Below are positions 9,574 to 23,283 of a DNA stretch of 64,000 nt, piece after piece (the first letter of the stretch is position 1; every line of letters starts with the position of its first letter). Source of the stretch: Candidatus Alistipes stercoravium (lineage in GTDB: Bacteria > Bacteroidota > Bacteroidia > Bacteroidales > Rikenellaceae); contig DWWQ01000056.1 in assembly GCA_019119615.1 (NCBI GenBank), positions 1 to 64,000 of the forward strand, given 5' to 3'. The notes beneath the pieces are model-generated. The model saw only the letters and a program-made list of their open reading frames with translations, was not told the DNA's origin and searched no databases. The position numbers and the translations under genes were made by a program.

Positions 9574-11607
9574 CTACCGTCCGAGCATCTTCTTCACCTC
9601 GGCAGCCACGGTCTCGCCGTTGTAGCCGAACTTCTCGTCGAGCACCTTGAAGGGCGCCGAATAGCCGAAATGGTTCAGTCCGTGGATCACGCCCGCGTCG
9701 CCCACAAGGCCCCGGAGGTTCACTTCGAGACCCGAGGTCATGCCGTAACGCGGCACTCCCGCAGGCAGCACGCTCTCCTGGTAGGAGCGGGGCTGGTCGC
9801 GGAAGAGCCCCTCGCTCGGAACGCTCACCACGCGAACCGGAATACCTTCGGCAGCCAGCAGGTCGGCACCGTCCGAAAGCGTCGAGACCTCCGAACCGGA
9901 GGCGATAAGCACGGCAGCCGGCTTGGCGGCATCGCGCACCACATAGCCGCCCTTGGCGATCTGCGCGGCCTCCTCGCGGCGGCTCGTCGAGATCGTTTTA
10001 AGGCTGCGGATATTCTGACGCGACAGCACGAGGGCCACGGGACGGTGCTCCTCAAGAGCGAGTTTCCATGCCATAACCGTTTCGTCGGCGTCGGCCGGAC
10101 GCAGCACGAGCATCGAACGCTCGCCCTGATGGTTGCGGACCTGCTCCATCAGCCGGATCTGCGCCTCCTGCTCGATGGGCTGGTGCGTCGGGCCGTCCTC
10201 GCCCACGCGGAACGAGTCGTGCGACCAGACATAGATGACATGCAGGCGCATGAGCGCCGACATGCGGATTGCCGGCTTCATATAGTCCGAAAAGACGAAG
10301 AAGGTGCCGCATACGGGGATCACGCCTCCGTGCAGCGCCATGCCGTTCATCACGCAGGCCATCGTCAGCTCCGAAACGCCGGCCTGGAAGAAGCGACCCG
10401 TAAAGTCGCCCTTTACGAAGGCCTTGGTCTTCTTGAGGAAACCGTCCGTCTTGTCCGAATTCGAGAGGTCGGCCGACGAGACGATCATGTTCTCGACCTT
10501 GTCGGCATAGACGCCCAGCACGGCCGACGAAGCGGCGCGCGTAGCCACGTCGGGCTTTACCTCGATTGCCTTGTAGTCGATTTCGGGAAGTTTGCCCGAG
10601 AGGAAACGGTCGAGTTTGAGGGCCAGATCCTTGTGCTCCGCACGCCACGACTTCTCGGCGGCTGCGCGTTCGGCGGCCCAGGCGCGCAACGCTTCGCGGC
10701 GCTCGGCGAAGACCTCGCGGCTCTCCTCGAAGACGGCAAACGGATCGTCGGGATCGCCGCCCAGATTGCGGATCGTGGCGGCCACGTCGGCACCGGCGGC
10801 CGACAGCGGCTGTCCGTGCGTCGAGACCTTGTCCTCGAAGCTCTCGCCCGAGGGGCCCTTGGCACCCTTGCCCATCACCGTGCGTCCGATGATGAGCGTC
10901 GGACGCTCCATCTCGCTCTCGGCGGCCACGAGCGCCTCACGGATCGCATTGACGTTGTTGCCGTCGATCGTCAGCACGTTCCAGCCCCATGCCTCGTACT
11001 TCATGGCAACATTCTCCGTATCCACCTCGTCCACCTTGGTCGAGAGCTGCACGTTGTTGGCGTCATAGTACATGATGAAGTTCGAGAGGCCGAGGTGGCC
11101 GGCGATGCGGCCCACACCCTGCGAGATCTCCTCCTCGATGCTGCCGTCCGAGACGTAGGCGTATGTACGGTGTGCCATCCACTCCCCGAAGCGCGCCGCA
11201 AGGAAACGCTCGGCGATCGCGGCACCCAGCGCCATGGCATGGCCCTGGCCCAGCGGGCCCGACGTATTCTCCACACCGCGCAGCACATCCACCTCGGGGT
11301 GCCCGGGCGTTACGCTGCCCCACTGCCGAAGCGACTGCAGATCCCCGGTCGTATAGTGGCCGGCGAGCGACAGGGTCGCATAAAGCATCGGCGACATGTG
11401 TCCCGGATCGAGGAAAAAGCGGTCGCGGTGCGGATAGGCCATATTGTCGGGATCGTAGCGCAGGAATTCGGCGAAAAGCACCGTGATGAAGTCCGCGCCG
11501 CCCATGGCTCCGCCCGGGTGGCCCGATTTCGCCTTTTCAACCATCGCGGCCGACAGAATGCGGATATTGTCGGCGACACGCGCAAGTTTGGAATTTGTAG
11601 ATGACAT
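9574..11607 (-). CDS. tkt: Transketolase
   Basis: 677 aa; [23 protein letters not shown]-type TPP motifs, [13 protein letters not shown]. Confidence 0.97.
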   Translation of the reverse strand: MSSTNSKLARVADNIRILSAAMVEKAKSGHPGGAMGGADFITVLFAEFLRYDPDNMAYPHRDRFFLDPGHMSPMLYATLSLAGHYTTGDLQSLRQWGSVTPGHPEVDVLRGVENTSGPLGQGHAMALGAAIAERFLAARFGEWMAHRTYAYVSDGSIEEEISQGVGRIAGHLGLSNFIMYYDANNVQLSTKVDEVDTENVAMKYEAWGWNVLTIDGNNVNAIREALVAAESEMERPTLIIGRTVMGKGAKGPSGESFEDKVSTHGQPLSAAGADVAATIRNLGGDPDDPFAVFEESREVFAERREALRAWAAERAAAEKSWRAEHKDLALKLDRFLSGKLPEIDYKAIEVKPDVATRAASSAVLGVYADKVENMIVSSADLSNSDKTDGFLKKTKAFVKGDFTGRFFQAGVSELTMACVMNGMALHGGVIPVCGTFFVFSDYMKPAIRMSALMRLHVIYVWSHDSFRVGEDGPTHQPIEQEAQIRLMEQVRNHQGERSMLVLRPADADETVMAWKLALEEHRPVALVLSRQNIRSLKTISTSRREEAAQIAKGGYVVRDAAKPAAVLIASGSEVSTLSDGADLLAAEGIPVRVVSVPSEGLFRDQPRSYQESVLPAGVPRYGMTSGLEVNLRGLVGDAGVIHGLNHFGYSAPFKVLDEKFGYNGETVAAEVKKMLGR

Positions 11608-11699
11608 GAAGTTTTTTGTTTAATGTTCTGTGTAGCAATCGGTTCGCCTGCCGCCGGAACGATCGGCCCGACAAGCCTCTACAAAGATAACAAAAAAAC

Positions 11700-12977
11700 C
11701 TACCCGACCTGCTTTAATTCCAGAATATTTGCTTTCTCCACCTTCTGACGCGCGTAGGGCAGCGTTACGGTGAACTTGCGGGCATCGGTCGAGGGAATCT
11801 CGAACATCGTGTCCATCATGATCGCCTCGCAGATCGAGCGCAGCCCCCGGGCGCCGAGCTTGAACTCCACGGCCTTATCGACAATGTAATCGAGCACCTC
11901 GTCATCAAAGGCCAGCTTCACGCCGTCGAGCGCAAAGAGCTGCACATACTGTTTGATGATGGCATTCCGCGGCTCGGTAAGGATCGAGCGCAGGGCCGTA
12001 CGGTCGAGCGGTTGCATGTAGGTCAGCACCGGAAGGCGTCCTACCAACTCGGGAATCAGTCCGAACGACTTGAGGTCCTGGGGCGTAACGTACTGCATCA
12101 GGTTGCCCCGGTCGATCGGATCGGCCTGGATGCGTCCGTAGCCCATGGCCCGCGTGTTGAGTCGCTGGGCGATGCGTTTCTCGATGCCGTCGAACGCCCC
12201 GCCGCAAATGAAGAGGATGTTGCGCGTATCGACCTGGATGAATTTCTGCTCGGGGTGCTTGCGCCCGCCCTGGGGCGGCACGTTCACCACCGTACCCTCG
12301 AGGATCTTCAGCAGCGCCTGCTGCACGCCCTCGCCCGAAACGTCGCGCGTGATCGACGGGTTGTCCCCCTTGCGGGCGATCTTGTCGATCTCGTCGATGA
12401 AGACAATGCCCCGTTCGGCCTGCGCCACGTCGTAGTCGGCAACCTGCAGCAGCCGCGAGAGGATGCTCTCGACATCCTCGCCGACATAGCCTGCCTCGGT
12501 GAGCACCGTGGCATCGACGATCGTGAAGGGGACCTTCAGCAGCTTGGCAATCGTCCGGGCCAGCAGCGTCTTGCCCGTGCCGGTGGGCCCCACCAGCACG
12601 ATATTCGACTTGTCGAGTTCGACATCCTCCGCCTTCGGCGCATAAACCAGGCGCTTGTAATGATTGTAGACCGCCACGGACATGTAGCGTTTGGCAGCAT
12701 CCTGCCCGATGACGTACTGGTCGAGGAAGGCCTTGATCTCCGCGGGCTTGAGCAGCTCCTCCATCTTCATCGGAGCCGCCGTGGCGTGCCCCTTCCCGTT
12801 GGGGACGAGGTCGTTGTCGCGCATGATCTTGTAGCCGTTCTCGATGCATTTGTTGCAGATCGAGGCGCCGTTCACGCCCTGGAACATGATCTCCACCTCC
12901 GAGCGCCGGGCGCCGCAGAACGAGCAGCACTCCCCGTCGCGGGGCGTCGTGCCGTTGCCGTTTTTATGCTGTGCCAT
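11700..12977 (-). CDS. clpX: ATP-dependent Clp protease ATP-binding subunit ClpX
   Basis: [11 protein letters not shown] zinc-binding domain, [16 protein letters not shown] Walker A, ClpX core. Confidence 0.98.
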   Translation of the reverse strand: MAQHKNGNGTTPRDGECCSFCGARRSEVEIMFQGVNGASICNKCIENGYKIMRDNDLVPNGKGHATAAPMKMEELLKPAEIKAFLDQYVIGQDAAKRYMSVAVYNHYKRLVYAPKAEDVELDKSNIVLVGPTGTGKTLLARTIAKLLKVPFTIVDATVLTEAGYVGEDVESILSRLLQVADYDVAQAERGIVFIDEIDKIARKGDNPSITRDVSGEGVQQALLKILEGTVVNVPPQGGRKHPEQKFIQVDTRNILFICGGAFDGIEKRIAQRLNTRAMGYGRIQADPIDRGNLMQYVTPQDLKSFGLIPELVGRLPVLTYMQPLDRTALRSILTEPRNAIIKQYVQLFALDGVKLAFDDEVLDYIVDKAVEFKLGARGLRSICEAIMMDTMFEIPSTDARKFTVTLPYARQKVEKANILELKQVG

Positions 12978-12982
12978 TCGAA

Positions 12983-13654
12983 TTATTTTTCACGTTTGGA
13001 GAGTACTTCGTCGATCAGGCCGTACTCCTTGGCCTCCTTGGCCGACATCCAGCAGTCGCGGTCGGCATCCTTCTCGATCCTGCGCAGCGGGGCGCCCGTA
13101 TGGGCGGCGAGAATTTCGTAGAGCTCCCGCTTGGTCTTCAGGATCTCGCGCGCCGTGATCTCGATATCGGAGGCCTGACCCTGCGCACCGCCCAGCGGCT
13201 GGTGGATCATCACCCGCGAATGGGGCAGCGCCGAACGCTTGCCGTGTGCACCTGCGGCGAGCAGCACGGCTCCCATCGAGGCGGCCAGACCCGTGCAGAT
13301 GGTCGCCACATCGGGATTGACCAGCTGCATCGTGTCGTAGATGCCCAGACCGGCCGAGACGGAGCCGCCCGGCGAGTTGATGTAGATCTGGATATCCTTG
13401 TCGGGATCGGTCGATTCGAGGAAGAGCAGCTGCGCCTGGATGATGTTGGCGGCATCGTCGTAAATCGGAGCCCCGAGGAAGATGATGCGGTCCATCATCA
13501 GGCGCGAGAAGACATCCATCGTCGCCACGTTGAGCTGGCGCTCCTCGATGATCGTCGGCGAAACGTACGATGCGCTCACCGACTGGAAATCGTGCAGCCG
13601 GAGCGAGCTGATGCCCCGGTGCAGCCGGGCGTATTTTTCAAATTCGGAAGTCAT
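12983..13654 (-). CDS. clpP: ATP-dependent Clp protease proteolytic subunit ClpP
   Basis: [14 protein letters not shown] (catalytic Ser) and [14 protein letters not shown] (catalytic His); start [14 protein letters not shown]. Confidence 0.97.
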   Translation of the reverse strand: MTSEFEKYARLHRGISSLRLHDFQSVSASYVSPTIIEERQLNVATMDVFSRLMMDRIIFLGAPIYDDAANIIQAQLLFLESTDPDKDIQIYINSPGGSVSAGLGIYDTMQLVNPDVATICTGLAASMGAVLLAAGAHGKRSALPHSRVMIHQPLGGAQGQASDIEITAREILKTKRELYEILAAHTGAPLRRIEKDADRDCWMSAKEAKEYGLIDEVLSKREK

Positions 13655-13675
13655 ATCGCTTGTGCGTTTTCTGTC

Positions 13676-13713
13676 AAAAAAAGGACTTTGCAAACTTCAA
13701 GCCTGCAAAGTCC
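13676..13713 (-). terminator. Terminator between tig and clpP
   Basis: ggactttgca...tgcaaagtcc 10-bp stem with A-run on the left. Confidence 0.7.
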
Positions 13714-13738
13714 GAAGTTACGGATTTTTCCGCAAAAA

Positions 13739-15064
13739 CTAAAGCGCCTGGGCCAGTTTGGCGAAATCGTCGGCAGATACGGCCTTTTCCGTTACCTTGA
13801 CCTTCGACTTCACGTCATCGACGACCTTCACCTCGTAGAGCTTCTCGTAGATCTTCTGTCCCTGCTCCTTGTCGGCGAGGATCTTCTCGGCATAGCCGGC
13901 CAGCATGTCATCGGGAGCCGACGGCATGCCGTACTGCGCGAACTGGGCGGCAGCCAGCGCCTTCGCCTCGGCCTGCGCCTCCTCCTTCGTTACGGTGAGG
14001 TTGTCGGCCTTGATGAAGTGCTTCTGCAGGTAATTCCAAGTAAACATCTTGAGGAACTGGGCAAAGTCCTTCTCGATATCCTCCATCGTGAACTTGCCCT
14101 CGTTGATCGTGTAGAGCCAGCGCTTGAGGAATGCCTCGGGCATCTTCAGGTCTGCTTTCTTGACCAGGTAGTCGCGCACCTCGAGCGTGAAGAGATAGTC
14201 GCTCTCGCGGCGCAGCTCGGACTCGATCTGCGCGTCGATGAACTGCTCGAACTCCTCGGCGCTCTTCACGTTGCCGGCGGGGAAAGCCATCTTGAAGAAC
14301 TCCTCGTTGATCTCCGGCTCGGCGAACTTGCGGATCTTGGTGATCTCCAGCTCGAACTCGGGGTTGATGCCCTCCAATTCCGCCTCCTTGACCTGCAGGC
14401 AGGCGGCACGCTGTGCCGGGTTGCGGTAGAGCTCGTTGATGTTCACCTTCGTCTTGTAGCCCACCTTCTGACCGAGGAAGGGCTTGCGGTCCTCCTCGCT
14501 CATCGAGATCAGACCGACGTAGGCATCCTCGACCTTCATCTCGCCGTTGTCGAGCGTAACGGTCAGCGCCTCGTCCGAGGTAACCTCCCCGGCATCGACC
14601 AGACGGCCGAAGCGGCGCAGGAAGTTCGAACGGTAATCGTCGTGCATCTTCTTCTCGATCTTGATCTTGTGGTAGGTCAGCTTGTCCTTCTCCGACAGGT
14701 CGAGCTTGATCTCCGGAGCCTCGCCGATCTCAAACACGAACTCGAACTCCTTGCCGTTGTCGAAGTCGAAGGCACCCTGCTCCTCCGAAGGGATCACATC
14801 GCCCAGATAGTCGATATTCTCCTTCTGGAGATACTCGAAAACGGCGTTCGACGCCTTGCGGTAGGACTGCTCGGCCAGCACGCCCTTGCCGTACATTTTC
14901 TTGATGATACCCATGGGGACCATGCCCGGGCGGAAGCCCGGAATGTTGGCCTTGCGCTTGTACTCGCGCAGCGCCTTATCGACCTCCTGCGCGTAATCCT
15001 GCTCGCCCACGGTAACCTTGATGAGCGAGGTGTTCTGCTCGCGTTGTTCTCTTACGATATTCAT
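13739..15064 (-). CDS. tig: Trigger factor
   Basis: 441 aa; KANIPGFRPGMVPMGIIKKMYGKGV and PPIase-type domain; upstream of clpP/clpX. Confidence 0.95.
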   Translation of the reverse strand: MNIVREQREQNTSLIKVTVGEQDYAQEVDKALREYKRKANIPGFRPGMVPMGIIKKMYGKGVLAEQSYRKASNAVFEYLQKENIDYLGDVIPSEEQGAFDFDNGKEFEFVFEIGEAPEIKLDLSEKDKLTYHKIKIEKKMHDDYRSNFLRRFGRLVDAGEVTSDEALTVTLDNGEMKVEDAYVGLISMSEEDRKPFLGQKVGYKTKVNINELYRNPAQRAACLQVKEAELEGINPEFELEITKIRKFAEPEINEEFFKMAFPAGNVKSAEEFEQFIDAQIESELRRESDYLFTLEVRDYLVKKADLKMPEAFLKRWLYTINEGKFTMEDIEKDFAQFLKMFTWNYLQKHFIKADNLTVTKEEAQAEAKALAAAQFAQYGMPSAPDDMLAGYAEKILADKEQGQKIYEKLYEVKVVDDVKSKVKVTEKAVSADDFAKLAQAL

Positions 15065-15108
15065 ATTGAATCGGTTGTTATATTGTTTTCACTCTCGGAA
15101 TCGGGCTG

Positions 15109-15139
15109 CAAAGATACGAAATAAAAGAATTAACGGCAA
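15109..15139 (-). promoter_or_regulatory. Promoter for tig
   Basis: Minus strand TTG-N20-TATCTTTG. Confidence 0.65.
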
Positions 15140-15229
15140 TGCAAACCGACAATTATTTTCGCAGGCGGCATACAGCCCCGTCCGAAAGGCCGGAACGGAC
15201 ACCGCCACCCCTTCCGCAGGCAGCGGCGG

Positions 15230-16525
15230 CTACTCCTCAAGCCAGGCGCGCAGCGTCCCGACGGCCTCGCGGCGCATCGAATCGGGAAGCGTCAGGATGC
15301 GCGTGCGGTGGCTGCCGCCGGGCTGGATGAAGGCCTTCATGTTATGCTTGTCGGGCGTTGCGGCCCATGCGGCTCCGGGCGCCGACCAGGGATCGTCGCC
15401 GCCGTAGATGAAGATCATCCGCGGATCGTTGCGTTTCAGGTAGCGGGTCATCCGGCGGCCCAGGCGTTTCGAGAACTTCACATGGCGCAGCTCCTCGGGG
15501 AGGAAGATGCGGCGCAGGTAGTCCCGCGTATCGACCGACGTGTAGGCGCGGAACGGCTCGGCATCATAGGGATAATAGCCCAGCTCGCGGGCTGCCTGCA
15601 CGAAGAAGGGAGCCTGCGCGCTGTCCTTCGAGAAATAGTCCGGCCCGGCGCTGGCGAGCAGGAAGTCGAGCAGCACCTGATCCGAAGCCTCCGTCGAGGG
15701 GAGTTTTTCCGGGTCGAAACCCCACTGCCAGAGGGCGAAACCGACCTCCAGCGTGCAGTAGTCGTAGATCTCCTCCACGGGAATGCGGAACGTATAGCCC
15801 TTCTCGTCGCAGAAGGCGCTGAAACCGGGCAGCAGGTCGGCCTTGCGGCGGAAAAGCTCCGTCTGCAGGGCCCGTACGGCGGCACGGCTCTCGGGGGTTC
15901 CCACCTGTGCGAGATAGGGTTCGAAACGCTTGTCCTCGACGGCACGGCAGACCGGGCCCACATAGGGAACGTAGATATCCACGTCGCCGGGGAAGAAGGT
16001 GGCGTAGAGCATCGTCGTCGTACCGCCCTTGCTGATGCCCGAGGCGATCCACTTGCCCGGGTAGAGCGACGCGAAGAGCGTCCGGATGCGGTGCAGGTCA
16101 TGGGCCGAATTTTCGGCCGTCAGGTATTTCCAGTCGAGCGGATCGGGCGTCGAACGGTCGAAGTAACGGTGTTCGACAAAGACGATATTCGCATCGAAGA
16201 GTTTCGACAGTTCGTCGCGGTAGCGTTCGGGGAGGGCAAAGTTGGCGTCATAGCCCTGCGTGATGAGCACCGTGGGACGGTCCCAGCCGACGTGCATCAC
16301 CAGCACCCGCTGGAGGAAGGTTCCCTTCGCGGGGTGGCGCCAGTCGAGCGGCTGCTCGAGCATAACTTCGTATTTTCCGGCGAATTCGCCCGAGGGGAGC
16401 GCCTTCGTCTCCGTAACGCCTTCGAGAGCGGCGATGCGCCGCTCGATCTCGCCGCCGTCGGCTCCGAAAACGGAGAAGGAGACGGCCAGCAGAAGCAGAC
16501 AAACAAGAGAAAGTCGTTTCAACAT
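15230..16525 (-). CDS. S37-type (PS-10) secreted tripeptidyl aminopeptidase
   Basis: Start MLKRLSLVCLLLLAVSFSVFG; SGISKGGTTTMLYATFFPGDVDIYVPYVGP nucleophile region; HRYF motif. Confidence 0.85.
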   Translation of the reverse strand: MLKRLSLVCLLLLAVSFSVFGADGGEIERRIAALEGVTETKALPSGEFAGKYEVMLEQPLDWRHPAKGTFLQRVLVMHVGWDRPTVLITQGYDANFALPERYRDELSKLFDANIVFVEHRYFDRSTPDPLDWKYLTAENSAHDLHRIRTLFASLYPGKWIASGISKGGTTTMLYATFFPGDVDIYVPYVGPVCRAVEDKRFEPYLAQVGTPESRAAVRALQTELFRRKADLLPGFSAFCDEKGYTFRIPVEEIYDYCTLEVGFALWQWGFDPEKLPSTEASDQVLLDFLLASAGPDYFSKDSAQAPFFVQAARELGYYPYDAEPFRAYTSVDTRDYLRRIFLPEELRHVKFSKRLGRRMTRYLKRNDPRMIFIYGGDDPWSAPGAAWAATPDKHNMKAFIQPGGSHRTRILTLPDSMRREAVGTLRAWLEE

Positions 16526-16552
16526 AGGGATTCGGATCGTTGTTTCAACGGA

Positions 16553-16582
16553 CAAAGATACGCTTTTTTCGACGCCCCGCAA
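16553..16582 (-). promoter_or_regulatory. Promoter for the S37-type peptidase
   Basis: Minus strand TTG-N19-TATCTTTG, exact consensus. Confidence 0.8.
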
Positions 16583-16653
16583 TACAATTCGGGAGTTCCG
16601 TGCGGCAGTATGGCATAAAATAAGTATCTTTGCACGATTATTTCGCAAGGAGA

Positions 16654-17466
16654 ATGAAACGAATCGCACTTATGCTCGCGGCTGCCGCAACCCTGCTTTC
16701 CGCCTGCGGCGGCTCCGCCGCCCGCACGGGCCGTACGGCTGCCGCGACACGCGCTGCCGAAACGGCAAAGCCCGTCTATTATACCTACCGTATTCGGGCC
16801 GTACACCCGCACGCCACCTCTTCCTATACGCAGGGGCTGCAATATGCCGACGGAGCGCTTTGGGAGGGCACGGGAGAGTACGGCGCCTCGGTCGTGCAGC
16901 GCGTCGATCTGGAGACGGGCCGCGCGGAGGTGCTCTTCCGCCTGCCGCGCACGGAGTTCGGCGAGGGCATCACGCTGCTCGACGGCAAGCTCTACCAGCT
17001 GACCTGGCAATCCAATACGGCACACGTCTACGACCTCGCGACCCGGAAGAAGATCCGCGACCACCGCTATGCCGGGGAGGGATGGGGGCTGACGACCGAC
17101 GGCGAGAGACTCTACATGACCGACGGATCGGCCAATCTCTATACGATCGACCCCGAAACGTTCCGCCGCGAGCGGACCACGACCGTAACGCTGCGGGGCG
17201 AGCCCGTCGATTTTCTCAACGAGCTGGAGTGGATCGACGGCAAGATCTGGGCCAACGTCTACACGACCGACCAGATCGTCATCATCGACCCGGCAACGGG
17301 CCGCGTCGAGGGGATCGTCGATCTGACGGGGCTGCTGCCCGCCGAGGAGCGTACGCCGCAGACCGACGTGCTGAACGGCATCGCCTACGACGCCGCGACG
17401 GGACGCATCTTCGTTACGGGCAAGAACTGGAGCAAGCTCTTCGAAATCGAGATCATCCGGCAGTAG
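16654..17466 (+). CDS. Glutaminyl-peptide cyclotransferase (glutamine cyclotransferase family lipoprotein)
   Basis: HATSSYTQGLQYADGALWEGTGEYGAS, ELEWIDGKIWANVYTTDQIVIIDPATG, DVLNGIAYD. Confidence 0.92.
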   Translation: MKRIALMLAAAATLLSACGGSAARTGRTAAATRAAETAKPVYYTYRIRAVHPHATSSYTQGLQYADGALWEGTGEYGASVVQRVDLETGRAEVLFRLPRTEFGEGITLLDGKLYQLTWQSNTAHVYDLATRKKIRDHRYAGEGWGLTTDGERLYMTDGSANLYTIDPETFRRERTTTVTLRGEPVDFLNELEWIDGKIWANVYTTDQIVIIDPATGRVEGIVDLTGLLPAEERTPQTDVLNGIAYDAATGRIFVTGKNWSKLFEIEIIRQ

Positions 17467-17511
17467 GCTGCGGCGTCCGGAGAGGCCACCAACATCGAGA
17501 AACAGAAAAAC

Positions 17512-21150
<3,639 letters not shown>

Positions 21151-21179
21151 CCCGGGATCGGCAAGAAACACGAAACAAC

Positions 21180-22136
21180 ATGAACGTCGTACATATCATC
21201 AACGAAGCCCTCGCCTCGAAACGCACACGCTTCGCCTTCGAGCTGCTGCCGCCCCTCAAGGGAGACGGCATGCAGAAGATTTTCGGAGCCATCGACCCGC
21301 TGGTGCCTTTCGACCCGGCCTACATCAACATTACGTTCCACCGCGAAGGGATCAAGGAGACCGAACTGCCCGACGGAGGCATCGAGTGGCATGTCGTGCG
21401 CCGGCGCCCCGGCACGGTGGGCATCTCGGCAGCCATCCGGCAACGTTACGGCATCGAGGTCGTCCCGCACCTGATCTGCGGAGGACTTTCGAAATACGAC
21501 ATCGAGGACACACTCATCGACATGGATTTCCTCGGGCTGCACAACGTCCTGGCGCTGCGCGGCGACAAGTCGCAGAACGAGCGCCGCTTCATGCCCCATC
21601 CGCAGGGACACGCCCATGCCGTGGACCTCGTGCGGCAGATCGCCGCGATGAACCGCGGGGAGTTCGTGGACGGCGAGGTCGAGGAGTGCCACCACTCGAA
21701 GTTCTCGATCGGCGTGGCCGGCTATCCCGAGGTGCATTTCGAGGCCCGCGACATCACGAGCGACATCCGCCACCTGAAGGAGAAGATCGACGCCGGCGCG
21801 GAGTATGTCGTAACGCAGCTTTTCTTCGACAACCGCAAATATTTCGACTTCGTGCGCCGCTGCCGCGAGGCCGGCATCCAGGTGCCGATCATCCCGGGCA
21901 TCAAGCCCCTCTCGACGCTCCGCCATCTGGAGGTGCTGCCCGAGACCTTTGCCGTGGAGCTTCCCGAGGAGCTGGTCCGCGAGGCCAAGGCCCATCCGGA
22001 TCATGTCCGCGAGGTCGGTGTGGAGTGGGCCATCGCCCAGAGCCGCGAGCTGATGGCCGCAGGCGTTCCCGTGCTGCACTACTACACGATGAGCCGCACG
22101 AACAACATCCAACAGATCGTCAAGGCGGTATTCTGA
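21180..22136 (+). CDS. metF: Methylenetetrahydrofolate reductase
   Basis: 318 aa; RFAFELLPPLKGDG, ALRGDK, FSIGVAGYPEVH, QLFFDN. Confidence 0.96.
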   Translation: MNVVHIINEALASKRTRFAFELLPPLKGDGMQKIFGAIDPLVPFDPAYINITFHREGIKETELPDGGIEWHVVRRRPGTVGISAAIRQRYGIEVVPHLICGGLSKYDIEDTLIDMDFLGLHNVLALRGDKSQNERRFMPHPQGHAHAVDLVRQIAAMNRGEFVDGEVEECHHSKFSIGVAGYPEVHFEARDITSDIRHLKEKIDAGAEYVVTQLFFDNRKYFDFVRRCREAGIQVPIIPGIKPLSTLRHLEVLPETFAVELPEELVREAKAHPDHVREVGVEWAIAQSRELMAAGVPVLHYYTMSRTNNIQQIVKAVF

Positions 22137-22170
22137 AACGGATGCCGCAGACCCATAAACGAAAAAGACA

Positions 22171-23283
22171 ATGACTCCCGTCGAATTTCGCCGCCACCTG
22201 CACGCCCATCCGGAACTCTCGTTCCAGGAGCATGCCACGGCGGCCTTCATCGCCGAACAGCTCTCCGCGCTGGGGATCGAGCACACCCCGGTAGCCGGCA
22301 CGGGCGTTCTGGCACGCATCCCGGGGCGCCGGGCCGTCAAAGACCGGCGCGCCGTAGTGCTCCGCGCCGACATCGACGCCCTGCCGATCACCGAGCAGAC
22401 CGATCTGGCCTGGAGCTCCCGCAACCGGGGCGTCATGCACGCCTGCGGTCATGACATGCACGCCGCCGTGCTCTACGGCGTGTTGCAGCGGCTGGCCGCC
22501 GAGGCCGATTTCGGCGGCACGCTCTTCGGGCTGTTCCAGCCCGGCGAGGAGTGCAATCCGGGAGGGGCCTCGCTCGTGCTGGCCGAAAAGCCTTTCGAAG
22601 GGTACGACATCCGGGCCGTAATCGGCGAACATGTCGAGCCGCAGCTCGAGGTCGGCACGCTGGGATTCCGCGCCGGGAAATACATGGCCGCCAGCGACGA
22701 GCTGCGCCTTTGCGTCCGCGGCACGGGAGGCCACGGCGCCCTGCGCAGCCAGCTCAAGGATCCCGTGGCGGCCGGTGCCGAGCTGCTGACGCGCCTGATC
22801 GCCCTCAACGCCGAGGAGTGCGTGCTCTCGATCGGACGCGTGGAGGCTGCAGGAGCCACGAACGTCGTGCCGGACGAGGTGCGCATGGAGGGGACGCTGC
22901 GCACGTTCGACGAACGCGAACGCGAGATCATCCACCGCCGCATCGCCAACATCGCCGCAGATATCGACAAGCGCCACGGCACTTCGACCGAAGTGGGGAT
23001 CAGCCGGGGCTATCCGTGCGTGGTGAACGACGAGGTACTCGTCAAGCGGGCCACGGCGCTCGCCAAGGAGGCGGGATTGAAGGTCGAGATGCTGCCCCTG
23101 CGCACCACGGCCGAGGATTTCGGATTCTACTGCCGCGTCTATCCGTCGCTCTTCTACCGGCTGGGCGTAGGCCCGGAGGCGGGGCGCACCCACACCTCCC
23201 AATTCATCCCCCGGGAGGAGGCCATCGACACGGGCATCGGCTTCATGAGCCGCCTCGCGTTGCAAATACTCAATCAACAATGA
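22171..23283 (+). CDS. M20-family amidohydrolase / metallopeptidase
   Basis: LHAHPELSFQE, GVMHACGHDMHAA, GEECNPGGA. Confidence 0.92.
   Translation: MTPVEFRRHLHAHPELSFQEHATAAFIAEQLSALGIEHTPVAGTGVLARIPGRRAVKDRRAVVLRADIDALPITEQTDLAWSSRNRGVMHACGHDMHAAVLYGVLQRLAAEADFGGTLFGLFQPGEECNPGGASLVLAEKPFEGYDIRAVIGEHVEPQLEVGTLGFRAGKYMAASDELRLCVRGTGGHGALRSQLKDPVAAGAELLTRLIALNAEECVLSIGRVEAAGATNVVPDEVRMEGTLRTFDEREREIIHRRIANIAADIDKRHGTSTEVGISRGYPCVVNDEVLVKRATALAKEAGLKVEMLPLRTTAEDFGFYCRVYPSLFYRLGVGPEAGRTHTSQFIPREEAIDTGIGFMSRLALQILNQQ

Noticed and set aside
9490-11604. 704-aa plus-strand ORF antisense to tkt
   Set aside because: Shadow ORF over transketolase.
12971-15124. 717-aa plus-strand ORF antisense to clpP/tig
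   Set aside because: Spans two genes and an intergenic terminator on the other strand; no motifs.
17467-17511. Cobalamin or SAM riboswitch upstream of metH
   Set aside because: The gap to the upstream gene is only 45 nt, too small for a cobalamin or SAM-I aptamer, and no motif is seen.
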